Shown here in pieces: positions 1 through 6,790 of a DNA stretch of 26,041 nucleotides; positions within the stretch are counted from its first letter, which is position 1, and each line of letters opens with the position of its first letter. The DNA comes from MGBC108787 sp964430695 (GTDB taxonomy: Bacteria > Bacillota_I > Bacilli_A > RF39 > UBA660). Where the stretch lies: positions 1 to 26,041 of the forward strand of contig CAYSFO010000018.1 of assembly GCA_964430695.1 (NCBI GenBank). The letters run 5' to 3'. Made by a program: the position numbers and the translations under genes. The notes under the pieces are model-generated. The model had not been told where the DNA came from and did not search any database. It saw only the letters and a list, made by a program, of their open reading frames with translations.

Positions 1-170
1 ATACATTTTTTTATATCTTCTATTGAAAAATGGTCATAATGATTATGTGTTATAAAAATAATATCTGCATCATTGAATTCCTCTTTAATATTATATGGAT
101 CTATATATATTACTTTATTACCTAATATTTTTATTGCACTATGCCCCAACCATTTTATATTACCTATCAT
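1..170 (-). CDS. Metallo-beta-lactamase-fold hydrolase, N-terminal part (cut by window edge)
   Basis: The first 56 residues of a protein that runs off the left edge. The ATG at 170 has a good ribosome binding site, AAGGAGGG, about 8 bases upstream. The visible sequence starts MIGNIKWLGHSAIKI and later contains FITHNHYDHFS. This matches the HxHxDH zinc-binding motif of the metallo-beta-lactamase superfamily, preceded by the usual beta-strand with a GHS-type turn. The short start and the 'WLGHSA' opening resemble the UPF0173/UlaG-like metal-dependent hydrolase branch, but the rest is needed to decide. It lies 53 bases downstream of the HAD-like gene on the same strand and is probably the last visible gene of a three-gene operon. 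The substrate is unknown. Confidence 0.8.
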   Translation of the reverse strand, partial: MIGNIKWLGHSAIKILGNKVIYIDPYNIKEEFNDADIIFITHNHYDHFSIEDIKKC

Positions 171-223
171 ACTATTTTCCCTCCTTGTATTTATTTTCCT
201 TTTTTATTAATTTGACTCTAATA

Positions 224-652
224 TTATAAATCATCAACCAGAACACATTTAATACCTAATTCACTGACATCTTTTATATGTACAACCTTGTCATCTATAA
301 AAATTATCTCGTTTTTATTATAATTATTTTTATTCATTATTTCCCTTATTACTTCAGATTTTTTATGATCACCTGAAATAAATATATAATTTTCTTTATG
401 AATCATTGGATAGTGTAACTTTAACCATTCATTTTTTTGTTCAATTTCTCTATTTGATTCTATAGTTCCTACAACATAAATTTTCTTATAATTTATTGAA
501 TTAACAAAATCAAATATTTTTTTATTTGGGTATAAATTTCTAAAGTCAAATTCATATAATAATTCTTTTAATGTTAATTTTTTATTAGGTAATTCTGATA
601 GTGTTCCTTCATAATCAAATACATAAATATCATAATTTTTTAAATGATTCAT
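224..652 (-). CDS. Small HAD-superfamily-like protein with altered motif I (DYEGT)
   Basis: A 142-residue protein. HAD landmarks are visible in order: motif I as VFDYEGTLSE near residue 13, a motif II-like VVGTIES near residue 60, a lysine region (HKKSEV) near residue 97, and motif IV as IIFIDDK near residue 117. Family members are usually phosphatases that use DxDGT, where the first Asp is the nucleophile and the second the acid/base. Here the second Asp is Glu, so activity may be altered. There is no cap domain; the length fits a minimal HAD core. The ATG at 652 follows GAGGAG. It lies 28 bases after the peptidase gene and 53 before the metallo-hydrolase, so one transcript is likely. The substrate cannot be inferred. 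Confidence 0.75.
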   Translation of the reverse strand: MNHLKNYDIYVFDYEGTLSELPNKKLTLKELLYEFDFRNLYPNKKIFDFVNSINYKKIYVVGTIESNREIEQKNEWLKLHYPMIHKENYIFISGDHKKSEVIREIMNKNNYNKNEIIFIDDKVVHIKDVSELGIKCVLVDDL

Positions 653-680
653 TTTTTCTCCTCACTAAATATAATTTATA

Positions 681-1766
681 TTAATCAAATTTATACTCAA
701 AAATCGGCTCATTAATTGTTATTTTTTTATTATCATAGTCAACAACTGCTTCTGTTCCATATGGTAAGATGCATCTAGGCACGGAATGCCCAAAGTTCAC
801 GTTATATAAAATAGGTGTAGTTAAATCAGAGAACACTTTTTTATAAACTTCTTTATATTCTTCATAATATTTCTCATCGATAGGTTTTCCAATAATAATA
901 CCTCTTACTAAATGAAAAATATCTCTATTTTTAAATTCAATTAACATAGTTTCTAACTTTTCTGGTGTAGGACATTCTTCTGAAGTTTCCAAAAATAATA
1001 TTTTTTCTTTCCATTCTTCCTCTGTTGGAAATATTTGGTATTTTTCATAAATACTTGCTTCCTCAGAAAATCTAGATCCAGTAAAAGCTTCATAAATACT
1101 CTCTATACAACCACCATATAATTTTCCTGTAACTATTCCGCTACCATTTAAAGTTTCAAAACCATGAGCTTCTTTATAAGAAATTCTAGGTTTTCCTACT
1201 TCTGTTTCATCATATGTTTCTCTATCACTATACCAGATAGGACTCGATTTTATTTCAAAGTAATCTTCTTGCAAAAAGAATTTTTCAAAATATTCTTTTG
1301 TGTACGGTAACATTTCCTTATCTAGTTCAGCCAAATCAACGAGTAAACAAGGTCCATAAAACGTTCCTAAGCCTAATTTATGTAACATTAAATGATTATT
1401 TGTTGTATCAGAAAATCCAGTAAAAATCTTTGGATGTCTTTTTACGGCTTCTATGAATTCTTCATCTTCCATTAAATAGGGAATTAATTTATAAGTATCT
1501 ACTCCACCAATCGCATTTATAATCCCCTTAATACTATCATCTAAAAAAGCTTGTTTTAAATCTGCTGCACGTGCCTCTGGATGTTTTTCTAAATAATCCA
1601 TGTCTTTTAAAGCATTAGGCATAAAAACCGGTTCTAAACCATATTCTTTTAATCTTTTAATTCCAATCTCTAATTCATGTTTACAAAAAGGCATCCCTAG
1701 TAACCCTCTCGATAGACTAACAATTGCTACCCTATCTCCTTTTTTCAATGATTTTGGTTTTATCAT
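681..1766 (-). CDS. S66-family LD-carboxypeptidase / MccF-like serine peptidase
   Basis: A 361-residue protein. Peptidase family S66 includes LdcA, which removes the terminal D-amino acid from murein tetrapeptides, and MccF, which cleaves microcin C analogues. The N-terminal lobe begins KPKSLKKGDRVAIVSLS. The nucleophile-elbow motif GFSDTTN gives Ser119, LFLETSE gives Glu260, and NFGHSVPR gives His327, completing the Ser-Glu-His triad. Length fits the MccF branch, slightly longer than LdcA. I chose ATG 1766 because AAGGAG lies 8 bases upstream; a longer in-frame reading to 1844 would overlap the divergent gene's ribosome binding site. There is no signal peptide, so it is cytoplasmic, fitting muropeptide recycling or peptide-antibiotic detoxification. 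It is the first gene of the leftward operon. Confidence 0.9.
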   Translation of the reverse strand: MIKPKSLKKGDRVAIVSLSRGLLGMPFCKHELEIGIKRLKEYGLEPVFMPNALKDMDYLEKHPEARAADLKQAFLDDSIKGIINAIGGVDTYKLIPYLMEDEEFIEAVKRHPKIFTGFSDTTNNHLMLHKLGLGTFYGPCLLVDLAELDKEMLPYTKEYFEKFFLQEDYFEIKSSPIWYSDRETYDETEVGKPRISYKEAHGFETLNGSGIVTGKLYGGCIESIYEAFTGSRFSEEASIYEKYQIFPTEEEWKEKILFLETSEECPTPEKLETMLIEFKNRDIFHLVRGIIIGKPIDEKYYEEYKEVYKKVFSDLTTPILYNVNFGHSVPRCILPYGTEAVVDYDNKKITINEPIFEYKFD

Positions 1767-1800
1767 AAATACATCTCCTTGTCTTTTTTTCTTATTATTT

Positions 1801-1809
1801 ATTATAACA
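1801..1809 (-). promoter_or_regulatory. Extended -10 promoter for the peptidase operon
   Basis: Reading the minus strand, TGTTATAAT (TGn plus a consensus -10) lies about 35 bases upstream of the peptidase start. No good -35 box is visible at the expected distance, as is common for extended -10 promoters. On the plus strand the same spacer holds a weaker pair, TTGTCT (1779-1784) and TATAAC (1803-1808) with an 18-base spacer. That pair could serve the divergent DUF6512 gene. Confidence 0.5.
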
Positions 1810-1838
1810 TGCATATATACTATTAGGGAGGATTGCAA

Positions 1839-2366
1839 ATGCAAAAAATTAAAAAATTTGAAATTATAAGTACTATTTTTATAATGATTTTAGGAACACT
1901 CTTACACTTTTTATTTGAATGGTCCCATTATAATCCATTTATAGGTTCTTTCAGTGCAGTAAATGAAAGTACATGGGAACACTTAAAAATATTATTCTTT
2001 CCTATGCTAATCACTACAGGAATTGGTTATTTTTATTCAAAAAATACAACTTCTAATTACTTATGGTCTAAAACGATAGGAATACTTATCGCAATGGCAT
2101 TTATCGTAGTTTTTTTCTATACCTCTACAGGTATTATTGGAAAAAATTCAGCTATTTTAAATATTAGTAGCTTTTATATAGCAGTCATTCTAGGAGAATA
2201 TATTGCCTATAAAAAAATAAATACTTATAATAAAAATAATAATTACATGGCTAGTATTCTTCTATTTCTACTAAGTTCTTCTTTTATACTTTTCACCTTT
2301 TATCCACCTCATATTGGGCTATTTCAAGATCCATTAACATACAAATATGGAATTATTGAGGAATAA
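1839..2366 (+). CDS. DUF6512-like integral membrane protein
   Basis: A 175-residue, strongly hydrophobic protein with about five predicted membrane segments (around residues 8-25, 47-63, 75-96, 104-122, 135-151). After the first segment it has HFLFEWSHYNPFIGSFSAVNESTWEHLK. The 'FEW...NESTWEHLK' signature is what I associate with the DUF6512 family of small membrane proteins, whose function is unknown. ATG 1839 is preferred over a TTG six bases earlier because GGGAGG at 1826-1831 sits 7 bases before it. It is divergent from the peptidase operon with a 72-base shared regulatory region. No clear terminator follows; the promoter of RNA element A begins within 50 bases of its stop. Confidence 0.75.
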   Translation: MQKIKKFEIISTIFIMILGTLLHFLFEWSHYNPFIGSFSAVNESTWEHLKILFFPMLITTGIGYFYSKNTTSNYLWSKTIGILIAMAFIVVFFYTSTGIIGKNSAILNISSFYIAVILGEYIAYKKINTYNKNNNYMASILLFLLSSSFILFTFYPPHIGLFQDPLTYKYGIIEE

Positions 2367-2413
2367 CTTTTACAATATTATGTCGAACTTATTATTTTCT
2401 ACTTTCTAATCCA

Positions 2414-2419
2414 TATAAT
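2414..2419 (+). promoter_or_regulatory. -10 box of RNA element A
   Basis: A perfect TATAAT lies exactly 8 bases before the GTGTTA that opens element A, so transcription should begin at or next to the element's first base. The -35 region is weak (TTATTT-like at 17 bases). The same TATAAT and 8-base spacing occur at element B on the opposite strand (13079-13084). Confidence 0.5.
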
Positions 2420-2427
2420 AACCACTT

Positions 2428-2582
2428 GTGTTATCAATAAGTAGCGCTTACTTTCATTTTTTAGTAATACTTTAATTAATTGTTATAATACTTCAATTAA
2501 TATAAAAAAAGCGCTAGCCCAACTATTGAAATATAGTGGCATAGCGTTTACCCAACGTAAGCGTTATCTATATTGATAACAC
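2428..2582 (+). ncRNA. Structured RNA element, copy A (decayed small-peptide locus)
   Basis: A 155-base element whose ends pair. The first 12 bases, GTGTTATCAATA, are the exact reverse complement of the last 12, TATTGATAACAC, and the stem continues through GCGCTTAC / GTAAGCG. Inside, 2511-2547 forms a hairpin (GCGCTA, GCC, ACTAT, a short loop, ATAGT, GGC, TAGCGT). At 2464-2505 a peptide-like reading, VIL-stop-LIVIILQLI, matches the end of the peptide in element B at 12896-12970. A TTA to TAA change and loss of one codon, plus loss of the upstream half, make this copy non-coding. The match to element B covers both ends, the peptide tail and the hairpin. It fills the gap between the DUF6512 gene and the sortases. 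Confidence 0.6.
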
Positions 2583-2640
2583 CTTACATTTTTATTCTAC
2601 ACAACTTTGTATTTAAATACAACGATTTTTTGAATTATTT

Positions 2641-3507
2641 TTAACGTGCTTGTTTTTTAATTAATTTCGCATGAAGAACAATTTTAATATCATCATTTAA
2701 ACAGGTAGATAAGGTTAATAATTTATCATTAGTATTTACTTGTGTATTAAAATTATAAACACTTCTACTCAAAATTGTATCAATAAATTTTTGATGATTT
2801 TCCTCTGTTCCAAAATTTGTAGTCAAATAATAAGTTTCTGTCGGAATGGTATATACGGAAATCACTTGCCATAAAGAATCAACCTCTGGAGTAGAAATAT
2901 TAATTACATGGTTACTATTATTCTCATACCACTCTTTTTTAACAGCATTTTTTAAAGATCCAAACATTGTATTATTTTTTCTTCCATGAGCATAGATTAC
3001 TGTATTATGCTTTAGATTATTTATATCATTTCGATAATCTAAATAAACCCATCCTCCACCATTTTTGCTCTTATCAAAAGCATGATTCAAATAAAAATCA
3101 TTATTATCCGTTTGAACAACTGGATAATTAATATTCGTATTATTAACTTTAATAAATCCTACTGTATCACTATTCTTTTCTATTAGTTCTTTAAAATCTA
3201 CACTAATTAAAGGTAATTTAACATAATCCCAATAAGGATCAGATTTATTCTCATCACTAGGTTGGTTGACTAGTTCATCTTCTTCACCAGCTGTAATCTC
3301 CTCAACAGGAGTAGTACGGACAATTTCCTCTACTAAATTATTTGTTGCTTTATTATCTTTAAACCATGTATATATTCCGAACCCAGATAATAAAACAATT
3401 ATTAATGAGCCAACAAGAATTAATGACCATGCGCTTTTTTTCAATTTCCTTTTCTTGTGTGGTTCTTTACTATTAATTTCATTTTTATGTTTATTTTTTT
3501 TTAACAT
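2641..3507 (-). CDS. Class B-like sortase, downstream copy, with Lys in the catalytic Arg position
   Basis: A 288-residue membrane-anchored transpeptidase. A basic cytoplasmic start (KKRKLKK) is followed by one membrane segment (about 27-44), an acidic linker, and a sortase domain from about residue 90. Catalytic His174 lies in NTVIYAHGRKN and Cys269 in LTLSTCLNDD. The third catalytic residue, normally Arg in an R-x-V-V strand, reads K275 in DDIKIVLHA. Sortases cut a surface protein's sorting motif and join it to the cell wall. The layout (N-terminal anchor, TLSTC) is closest to class B. The ATG at 3507 follows GGGGAG. It starts 21 bases after its paralogue, to which it is very similar (shared KKEWYENN, VYTIPTETYYLT and TLSTCLNDD). 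The likely substrate is the NPQTS protein at 4933-6312. Confidence 0.88.
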   Translation of the reverse strand: MLKKNKHKNEINSKEPHKKRKLKKSAWSLILVGSLIIVLLSGFGIYTWFKDNKATNNLVEEIVRTTPVEEITAGEEDELVNQPSDENKSDPYWDYVKLPLISVDFKELIEKNSDTVGFIKVNNTNINYPVVQTDNNDFYLNHAFDKSKNGGGWVYLDYRNDINNLKHNTVIYAHGRKNNTMFGSLKNAVKKEWYENNSNHVINISTPEVDSLWQVISVYTIPTETYYLTTNFGTEENHQKFIDTILSRSVYNFNTQVNTNDKLLTLSTCLNDDIKIVLHAKLIKKQAR

Positions 3508-3528
3508 TATAAAACACTCCCCATAAAA

Positions 3529-4401
3529 TTATCTTACTTGTTTTTTAATTAATTTAGCATGAACAACAATCTTAACATCATCATTTAAACAAGTAGATAA
3601 TGTTAATATTTTATCATTTAAATCAACTTTAGTTTTAAAATCATACATACTTCTACTAGTAATAATATTAATAAATTTTTGATGTGATTCATCAGTACCA
3701 AAATTAGAAGTTAAATAATAAGTCTCTGTTGGAATCGTATATACAGAAAATATTTGCCATAAAGTATTTTCCTGAGGAGTAGATATATTAATAACGGTAT
3801 TATCATTATTTTCATACCATTCCTTTTTTATAAAATTCCTTAAAGCACCAAACATTCTTCCAGTAGTTCCACCATGAGCATAAATAATTGTATTATGTTT
3901 TAAATCGTGAAATCTATCTCTATAATCTGCGAAAACCCATCCACTACCATTTCTTTTCTTTTCAAAATCACGAGTTAAATAATAATCATTGTCTGCATGT
4001 TGTACGACAGGATAATCAATAATGGTATTGCTAACTTTAATATACGCTACCGTTTCATTATTTGTACTTAATAAATTAGTAAAATCAACATTTATTAAAG
4101 GCATGGTAACAAAACGCCAGTAAGAATCTTCTGTATCATTAAAATCAGGAGGATTCACCATTTCTTCTCCTTCATTTAAAGCAGAATCTATTGGTGGTTC
4201 AACTTCCGTTACAACTCCTTCAAAATTTTCCATAATTTTATCCGTTTCTTTATTATCTTTATGCCATTTAAATATCTTATAACCTGAAAAAGAAATAATT
4301 CCAACCAAAACAACAACCAAAAGAATAAAAGCTCTTTGATTCATTTTCAATTTTCCTTTTAGGCTAGTAAATTTATCTACTATTTTTTTATTCAATTTCA
4401 T
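3529..4401 (-). CDS. Class B-like sortase, upstream copy, with Lys in the catalytic Arg position
   Basis: A 290-residue protein, first gene of the two-sortase operon. It has a basic N-terminus, a membrane segment at about 24-42, a linker rich in Glu and Pro, then a sortase core. His176 is in NTIIYAHGGTT, Cys271 in LTLSTCLNDD, and Lys277 stands where the class B Arg is expected (DDVKIVVHA). The ATG at 4401 follows AAAGGA. It differs from the second copy mainly in the anchor and linker and in the loop after the catalytic His (GGTTGR versus GRKNNT). The two enzymes could therefore have diverged in substrate choice. Tandem duplication is the simplest origin. Confidence 0.88.
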   Translation of the reverse strand: MKLNKKIVDKFTSLKGKLKMNQRAFILLVVVLVGIISFSGYKIFKWHKDNKETDKIMENFEGVVTEVEPPIDSALNEGEEMVNPPDFNDTEDSYWRFVTMPLINVDFTNLLSTNNETVAYIKVSNTIIDYPVVQHADNDYYLTRDFEKKRNGSGWVFADYRDRFHDLKHNTIIYAHGGTTGRMFGALRNFIKKEWYENNDNTVINISTPQENTLWQIFSVYTIPTETYYLTSNFGTDESHQKFINIITSRSMYDFKTKVDLNDKILTLSTCLNDDVKIVVHAKLIKKQVR

Positions 4402-4430
4402 AAAAAACCAAATCCTTTACCACATACAAA

Positions 4431-4459
4431 AATATACCATATTTATATATTTTTTTCAA
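4431..4459 (-). promoter_or_regulatory. Sigma-A-type promoter of the sortase operon
   Basis: On the minus strand TTGAAA (4454-4459) and TATATT (4431-4436) are separated by 17 bases, and a TGG precedes the -10. It lies about 30 bases upstream of the first sortase start. Confidence 0.6.
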
Positions 4460-4534
4460 TAATTACAGTCTTTTCGACCAATTTCTATACTATTAATTTC
4501 TAATATGATTTAAGCCTTCCTTATTTTAAAAATA

Positions 4535-4899
4535 TCGATTTATAATCAAATCAAGGAAGGTTTAGAAAAAGATTTAGCATTATTTGTATGTGAAGATAAA
4601 GGCTTTCATGAAAAATTATGTAGGGGAGATGAAGATATTGCTATGTTAAAAAAATTAGATAATTTAACCAAACAATTTGATGAAATGTTTATTGTAGTGA
4701 AGAGGAATTACAAAGACAGATAGAAAAAGAAATGCATGATCAGGGTTTTCTTGAAGCAAAAATAGAAATTGCTAAAAAAATGTTACATATTCCTAATATA
4801 ATAAAAAAACAAATTAAAGAAGTCACAGGTTTATCAGTTGAAGAAATAAATTATTTTAAGTTATTTATTTCTTTTTTTAATTCCATAAAAAAAAGATGA
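4535..4899 (+). pseudogene. Broken Rpn-family (PD-(D/E)XK nuclease family transposase) gene, C-terminal remnant
   Basis: The plus strand reads an open stretch with GLEKDLALFVCEDKGF, then RGDEDIAMLKKLDNLTKQFDE, ending at 4722. The reading continues in another frame from about 4696 with EEELQRQIEKEMHDQG, then EVTGLSVEEINYF, and stops at 4899. These are typical of the C-terminal region of Rpn-type recombination-promoting nucleases annotated as PD-(D/E)XK transposases: an LDNLTK-like segment, a charged helix, then a short TGLS-EEI tail. The catalytic N-terminal domain and start are missing and a frameshift splits the rest, so it is dead. It sits opposite in orientation to the flanking sortase and surface protein genes. 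An imperfect inverted repeat (TAAGCCTTCCTT at 4511-4522, AAGGAAGGTTTA at 4553-4564) marks its left side. Confidence 0.65.
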
Positions 4900-4916
4900 C
4901 TTACATCACCTTTTTA
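4887..4916 (-). terminator. Rho-independent terminator after the NPQTS surface protein gene
   Basis: On the minus strand AAAGGTGA, a 6-base loop and TCATCTTT form an 8-bp stem with one G-U pair, followed by a T run. It lies 17 bases past the stop of the surface protein gene. Confidence 0.7.
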
Positions 4917-4932
4917 ATTTAAAGTTTTAAAA

Positions 4933-6312
4933 TTAATTAAAACGTTTTTTAATAGCAATAGCTAATGCACTAATTCCAGCAAATCCTAAACTTGCAACAC
5001 TATAAATAGAATCAGAAGTTTGAGGGTTTTTACTAATAGTTTCATCACCAGGAGCTGGAGTTGGTGTTGTATCGCCTGGAACAACTGGAGTGTCAGTTGA
5101 AGCACTACCATTAGACCAAGTAGCATCTTTTGCTATAGTAAATGTTGAATTACCAACTGTTACATCTAATTTTTTACCAGTAGCATTATGAATTCTACCA
5201 CCAGCAGCAACAATAAGTTCAGTTGCTTTAATATCTTCATCACTAGTAACAATTAACACTTCTCCAGAACCGATTTCAACCTTTTCAGCATTCATAGAAT
5301 AAATTGCTATATAAGGATTGCCATCAACATCTTTGGCATTATATTTAATAACACCTAAATCAGTATTAGCTGGAGCAGCACTTGCGAAAGCAACATAGTC
5401 TCCTGTGTTAACAGTTGTTACAGTATCAGTAATATCTTTTGCTAAAGCCTTAGATGGAGTTTTACTAGCAACAGTAGTTACAGTTCCTGTAATTTCTCCT
5501 TCTTTAACGTCGATAGTTGATTCTGTTAATGTTACAGCACCTTTTACGTTACCTTTATTAACAGTAACAGTAGATTTTGTTGCATCTACAGCGCCTTCAA
5601 TAGCATCAACATCAGATATTTTAACACCACTAGGTTTTACTGTTGTTTTTCCTTTAGTACCAGTAACATTTACAGTACTTTCAGTAGCAGTAACAGCACC
5701 TTTTATAGCTTGACCATTATTATTAGTAACAGTTAAAGTTGTCTTATTAACTGTAACAGCAGCAGTAATTGCAGCTTTTGATGAATTAGATGTAGTTACA
5801 GATGCACTAGCACCTTCGAAAGTACCAATTGCATTAGTCAACTTTTTACCATCAACTGCTACACTTGCAGCAGTAATAGTACCGTTATCTACAACAAGTT
5901 TACCATTACCTTCAACTGAGATGTTTTTTCCATCTGCATCAATATCAGCATTTTTAACAGTTAATTCACTTCCAGCACTAATTGTTAAATTACCTTTTAA
6001 AGTTAATTCAATGCCATTAAGTGTAACTTTGTCGCCTACAAGTTTAATAGCATTATCTACTTCAATTTCTTCTAAATCATCTTCTTCTCCTGATACACAA
6101 TAAGCAAAACCAGCATCAGAATGAGCAGTACATTTTTTAGATGAAACTTCGTAGTCGTTACTAGCACCTGCAGTTGCAAGACTTGCTAAATTACTAATTG
6201 TGTCATCTACCAATGTTTCAGTACGAGCAGCAGCATTTACCATTGCTGGCATAGCTAACATTGCAACTAAAGCAGATACACTAAGCACCTTTCCTAAATT
6301 TCCTTTTAACAT
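4933..6312 (-). CDS. Secreted beta-repeat surface protein with NPQTS sortase signal
   Basis: A 459-residue wall-anchored protein. The N-terminus is a signal peptide (MLKGNLGKVLSVSALVAMLA, cleavage probably near residues 27-29 after NAA). Residues about 80-300 are Val/Thr/Lys-rich imperfect repeats in which units like GAVTATESTVNV, GAVDATKSTVTV and GAVTLTESTIDV recur every 20-35 residues. This pattern suits a right-handed beta-helix. A Thr/Pro-rich spacer follows. The end is NPQTS (429-433), a hydrophobic stretch and KKRFN, the classic layout of a sortase substrate; NPQT(N/S) is the motif class used by class B enzymes. Two Cys (in KKCTAHS and AYCVSG) could form a disulfide. The ATG follows AAAGGAGAG. 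Binding partner unknown; adhesion or wall scaffolding is inference. Confidence 0.85.
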   Translation of the reverse strand: MLKGNLGKVLSVSALVAMLAMPAMVNAAARTETLVDDTISNLASLATAGASNDYEVSSKKCTAHSDAGFAYCVSGEEDDLEEIEVDNAIKLVGDKVTLNGIELTLKGNLTISAGSELTVKNADIDADGKNISVEGNGKLVVDNGTITAASVAVDGKKLTNAIGTFEGASASVTTSNSSKAAITAAVTVNKTTLTVTNNNGQAIKGAVTATESTVNVTGTKGKTTVKPSGVKISDVDAIEGAVDATKSTVTVNKGNVKGAVTLTESTIDVKEGEITGTVTTVASKTPSKALAKDITDTVTTVNTGDYVAFASAAPANTDLGVIKYNAKDVDGNPYIAIYSMNAEKVEIGSGEVLIVTSDEDIKATELIVAAGGRIHNATGKKLDVTVGNSTFTIAKDATWSNGSASTDTPVVPGDTTPTPAPGDETISKNPQTSDSIYSVASLGFAGISALAIAIKKRFN

Positions 6313-6339
6313 ATGTTTTTTTCTCTCCTTTCACGATAG

Positions 6340-6370
6340 AGTATACCATACGAACCTACCCCTATGTCAA
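6340..6370 (-). promoter_or_regulatory. Promoter of the NPQTS surface protein gene
   Basis: On the minus strand a consensus TTGACA (6365-6370) and TATACT (6340-6345) are 19 bases apart, with TGG directly before the -10 (extended -10), which can offset the long spacer. It ends about 28 bases before the start codon, with an AAAGGAGAG ribosome binding site in between. Confidence 0.65.
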
Positions 6371-6418
6371 TATATTTTATGCATTTTTTTGTAAAAAAGT
6401 AAAAAAAATGTAGATATT

Positions 6419-6448
6419 TTGACTTTTTTAAGGTTTTTCATGTATAAT
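6419..6448 (+). promoter_or_regulatory. Strong plus-strand promoter feeding the structured RNA and possibly the YhcG gene
   Basis: TTGACT (6419-6424) and TATAAT (6443-6448) are 18 bases apart. The predicted start near 6455 lies about 85 bases before the folded segment at 6538-6630. No start codon with a ribosome binding site occurs between the promoter and that segment, so the product is a non-coding RNA or the 5' leader of the gene at 6791. Its -35 is only 48 bases from the -35 of the divergent surface protein promoter, so the two may share regulation. Confidence 0.6.
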
Positions 6449-6537
6449 CTCCCTATTTTAACGGTATTTTTTGATAAATCAATCGTTTTTGCCAAATTTT
6501 ACCTTTTGTTTACATTTTTTATTTTAAAAACAAAAAA

Positions 6538-6630
6538 AGACTGGCAGTGCTTATATGACTGAGTTAATGCATAACTCTTATATTCAATCCTTGGATAAAT
6601 CATATAAGGCTTATATGCCAGCTCTTTTTA
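6538..6630 (+). ncRNA. Unidentified structured RNA or leader with terminator-like 3' end
   Basis: The segment folds into an outer stem CTGGCA (6541-6546) with TGCCAG (6616-6621), a long inner stem GCTTATATGA (6549-6558) with TCATATAAGGC (6600-6610, one bulge), and a perfect hairpin GAGTTA-ATGCA-TAACTC (6561-6577). CTCTTTTTAT follows the outer stem. An A-rich tract precedes it, so it can also terminate minus-strand transcripts. A competing hairpin, CATATAA-GGC-TTATATG (6601-6617), uses the same bases as the inner stem, giving two mutually exclusive folds as in an attenuator. It does not match any riboswitch or T-box pattern I know. It lies 160 bases before the YhcG gene; 6631-6790 shows no further clear feature beyond a weak -10-like TATATA region and the ribosome binding site. 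Confidence 0.45.
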
Positions 6631-6790
6631 TATGGTTATATTATCATTTATCACTTTGTTCGTCAATCCTATCATTTCATGAATTCTTGGATTTCTTCTA
6701 TTGCTAAAACCTATTAGATATTTATTTTTTAGCGATTAAAAAAGGAAATCACAAATTTACGGTGTATATATAAAGTAGAAAGGATTTTTT

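Noticed and set aside
2613..2628. Palindrome TTGTATTTAAATACAA after the second sortase as its terminator
   Set aside because: It has no loop or T run on the right strand. It could be a chance A/T palindrome, so no terminator is called there.
5405..5713. Plus-strand 102-codon reading opposite the NPQTS protein
   Set aside because: It is a shadow of the repetitive Val/Thr codons of the surface protein; no start signal or promoter on that strand.
6628..6735. Minus-strand 35-residue reading (contains NRRNPRIHEMIG) upstream of the YhcG gene
   Set aside because: It reads like the end of a protein but has no start or binding site and overlaps the structured RNA's tail. It is too short to call a pseudogene with confidence, so it is only mentioned in context.
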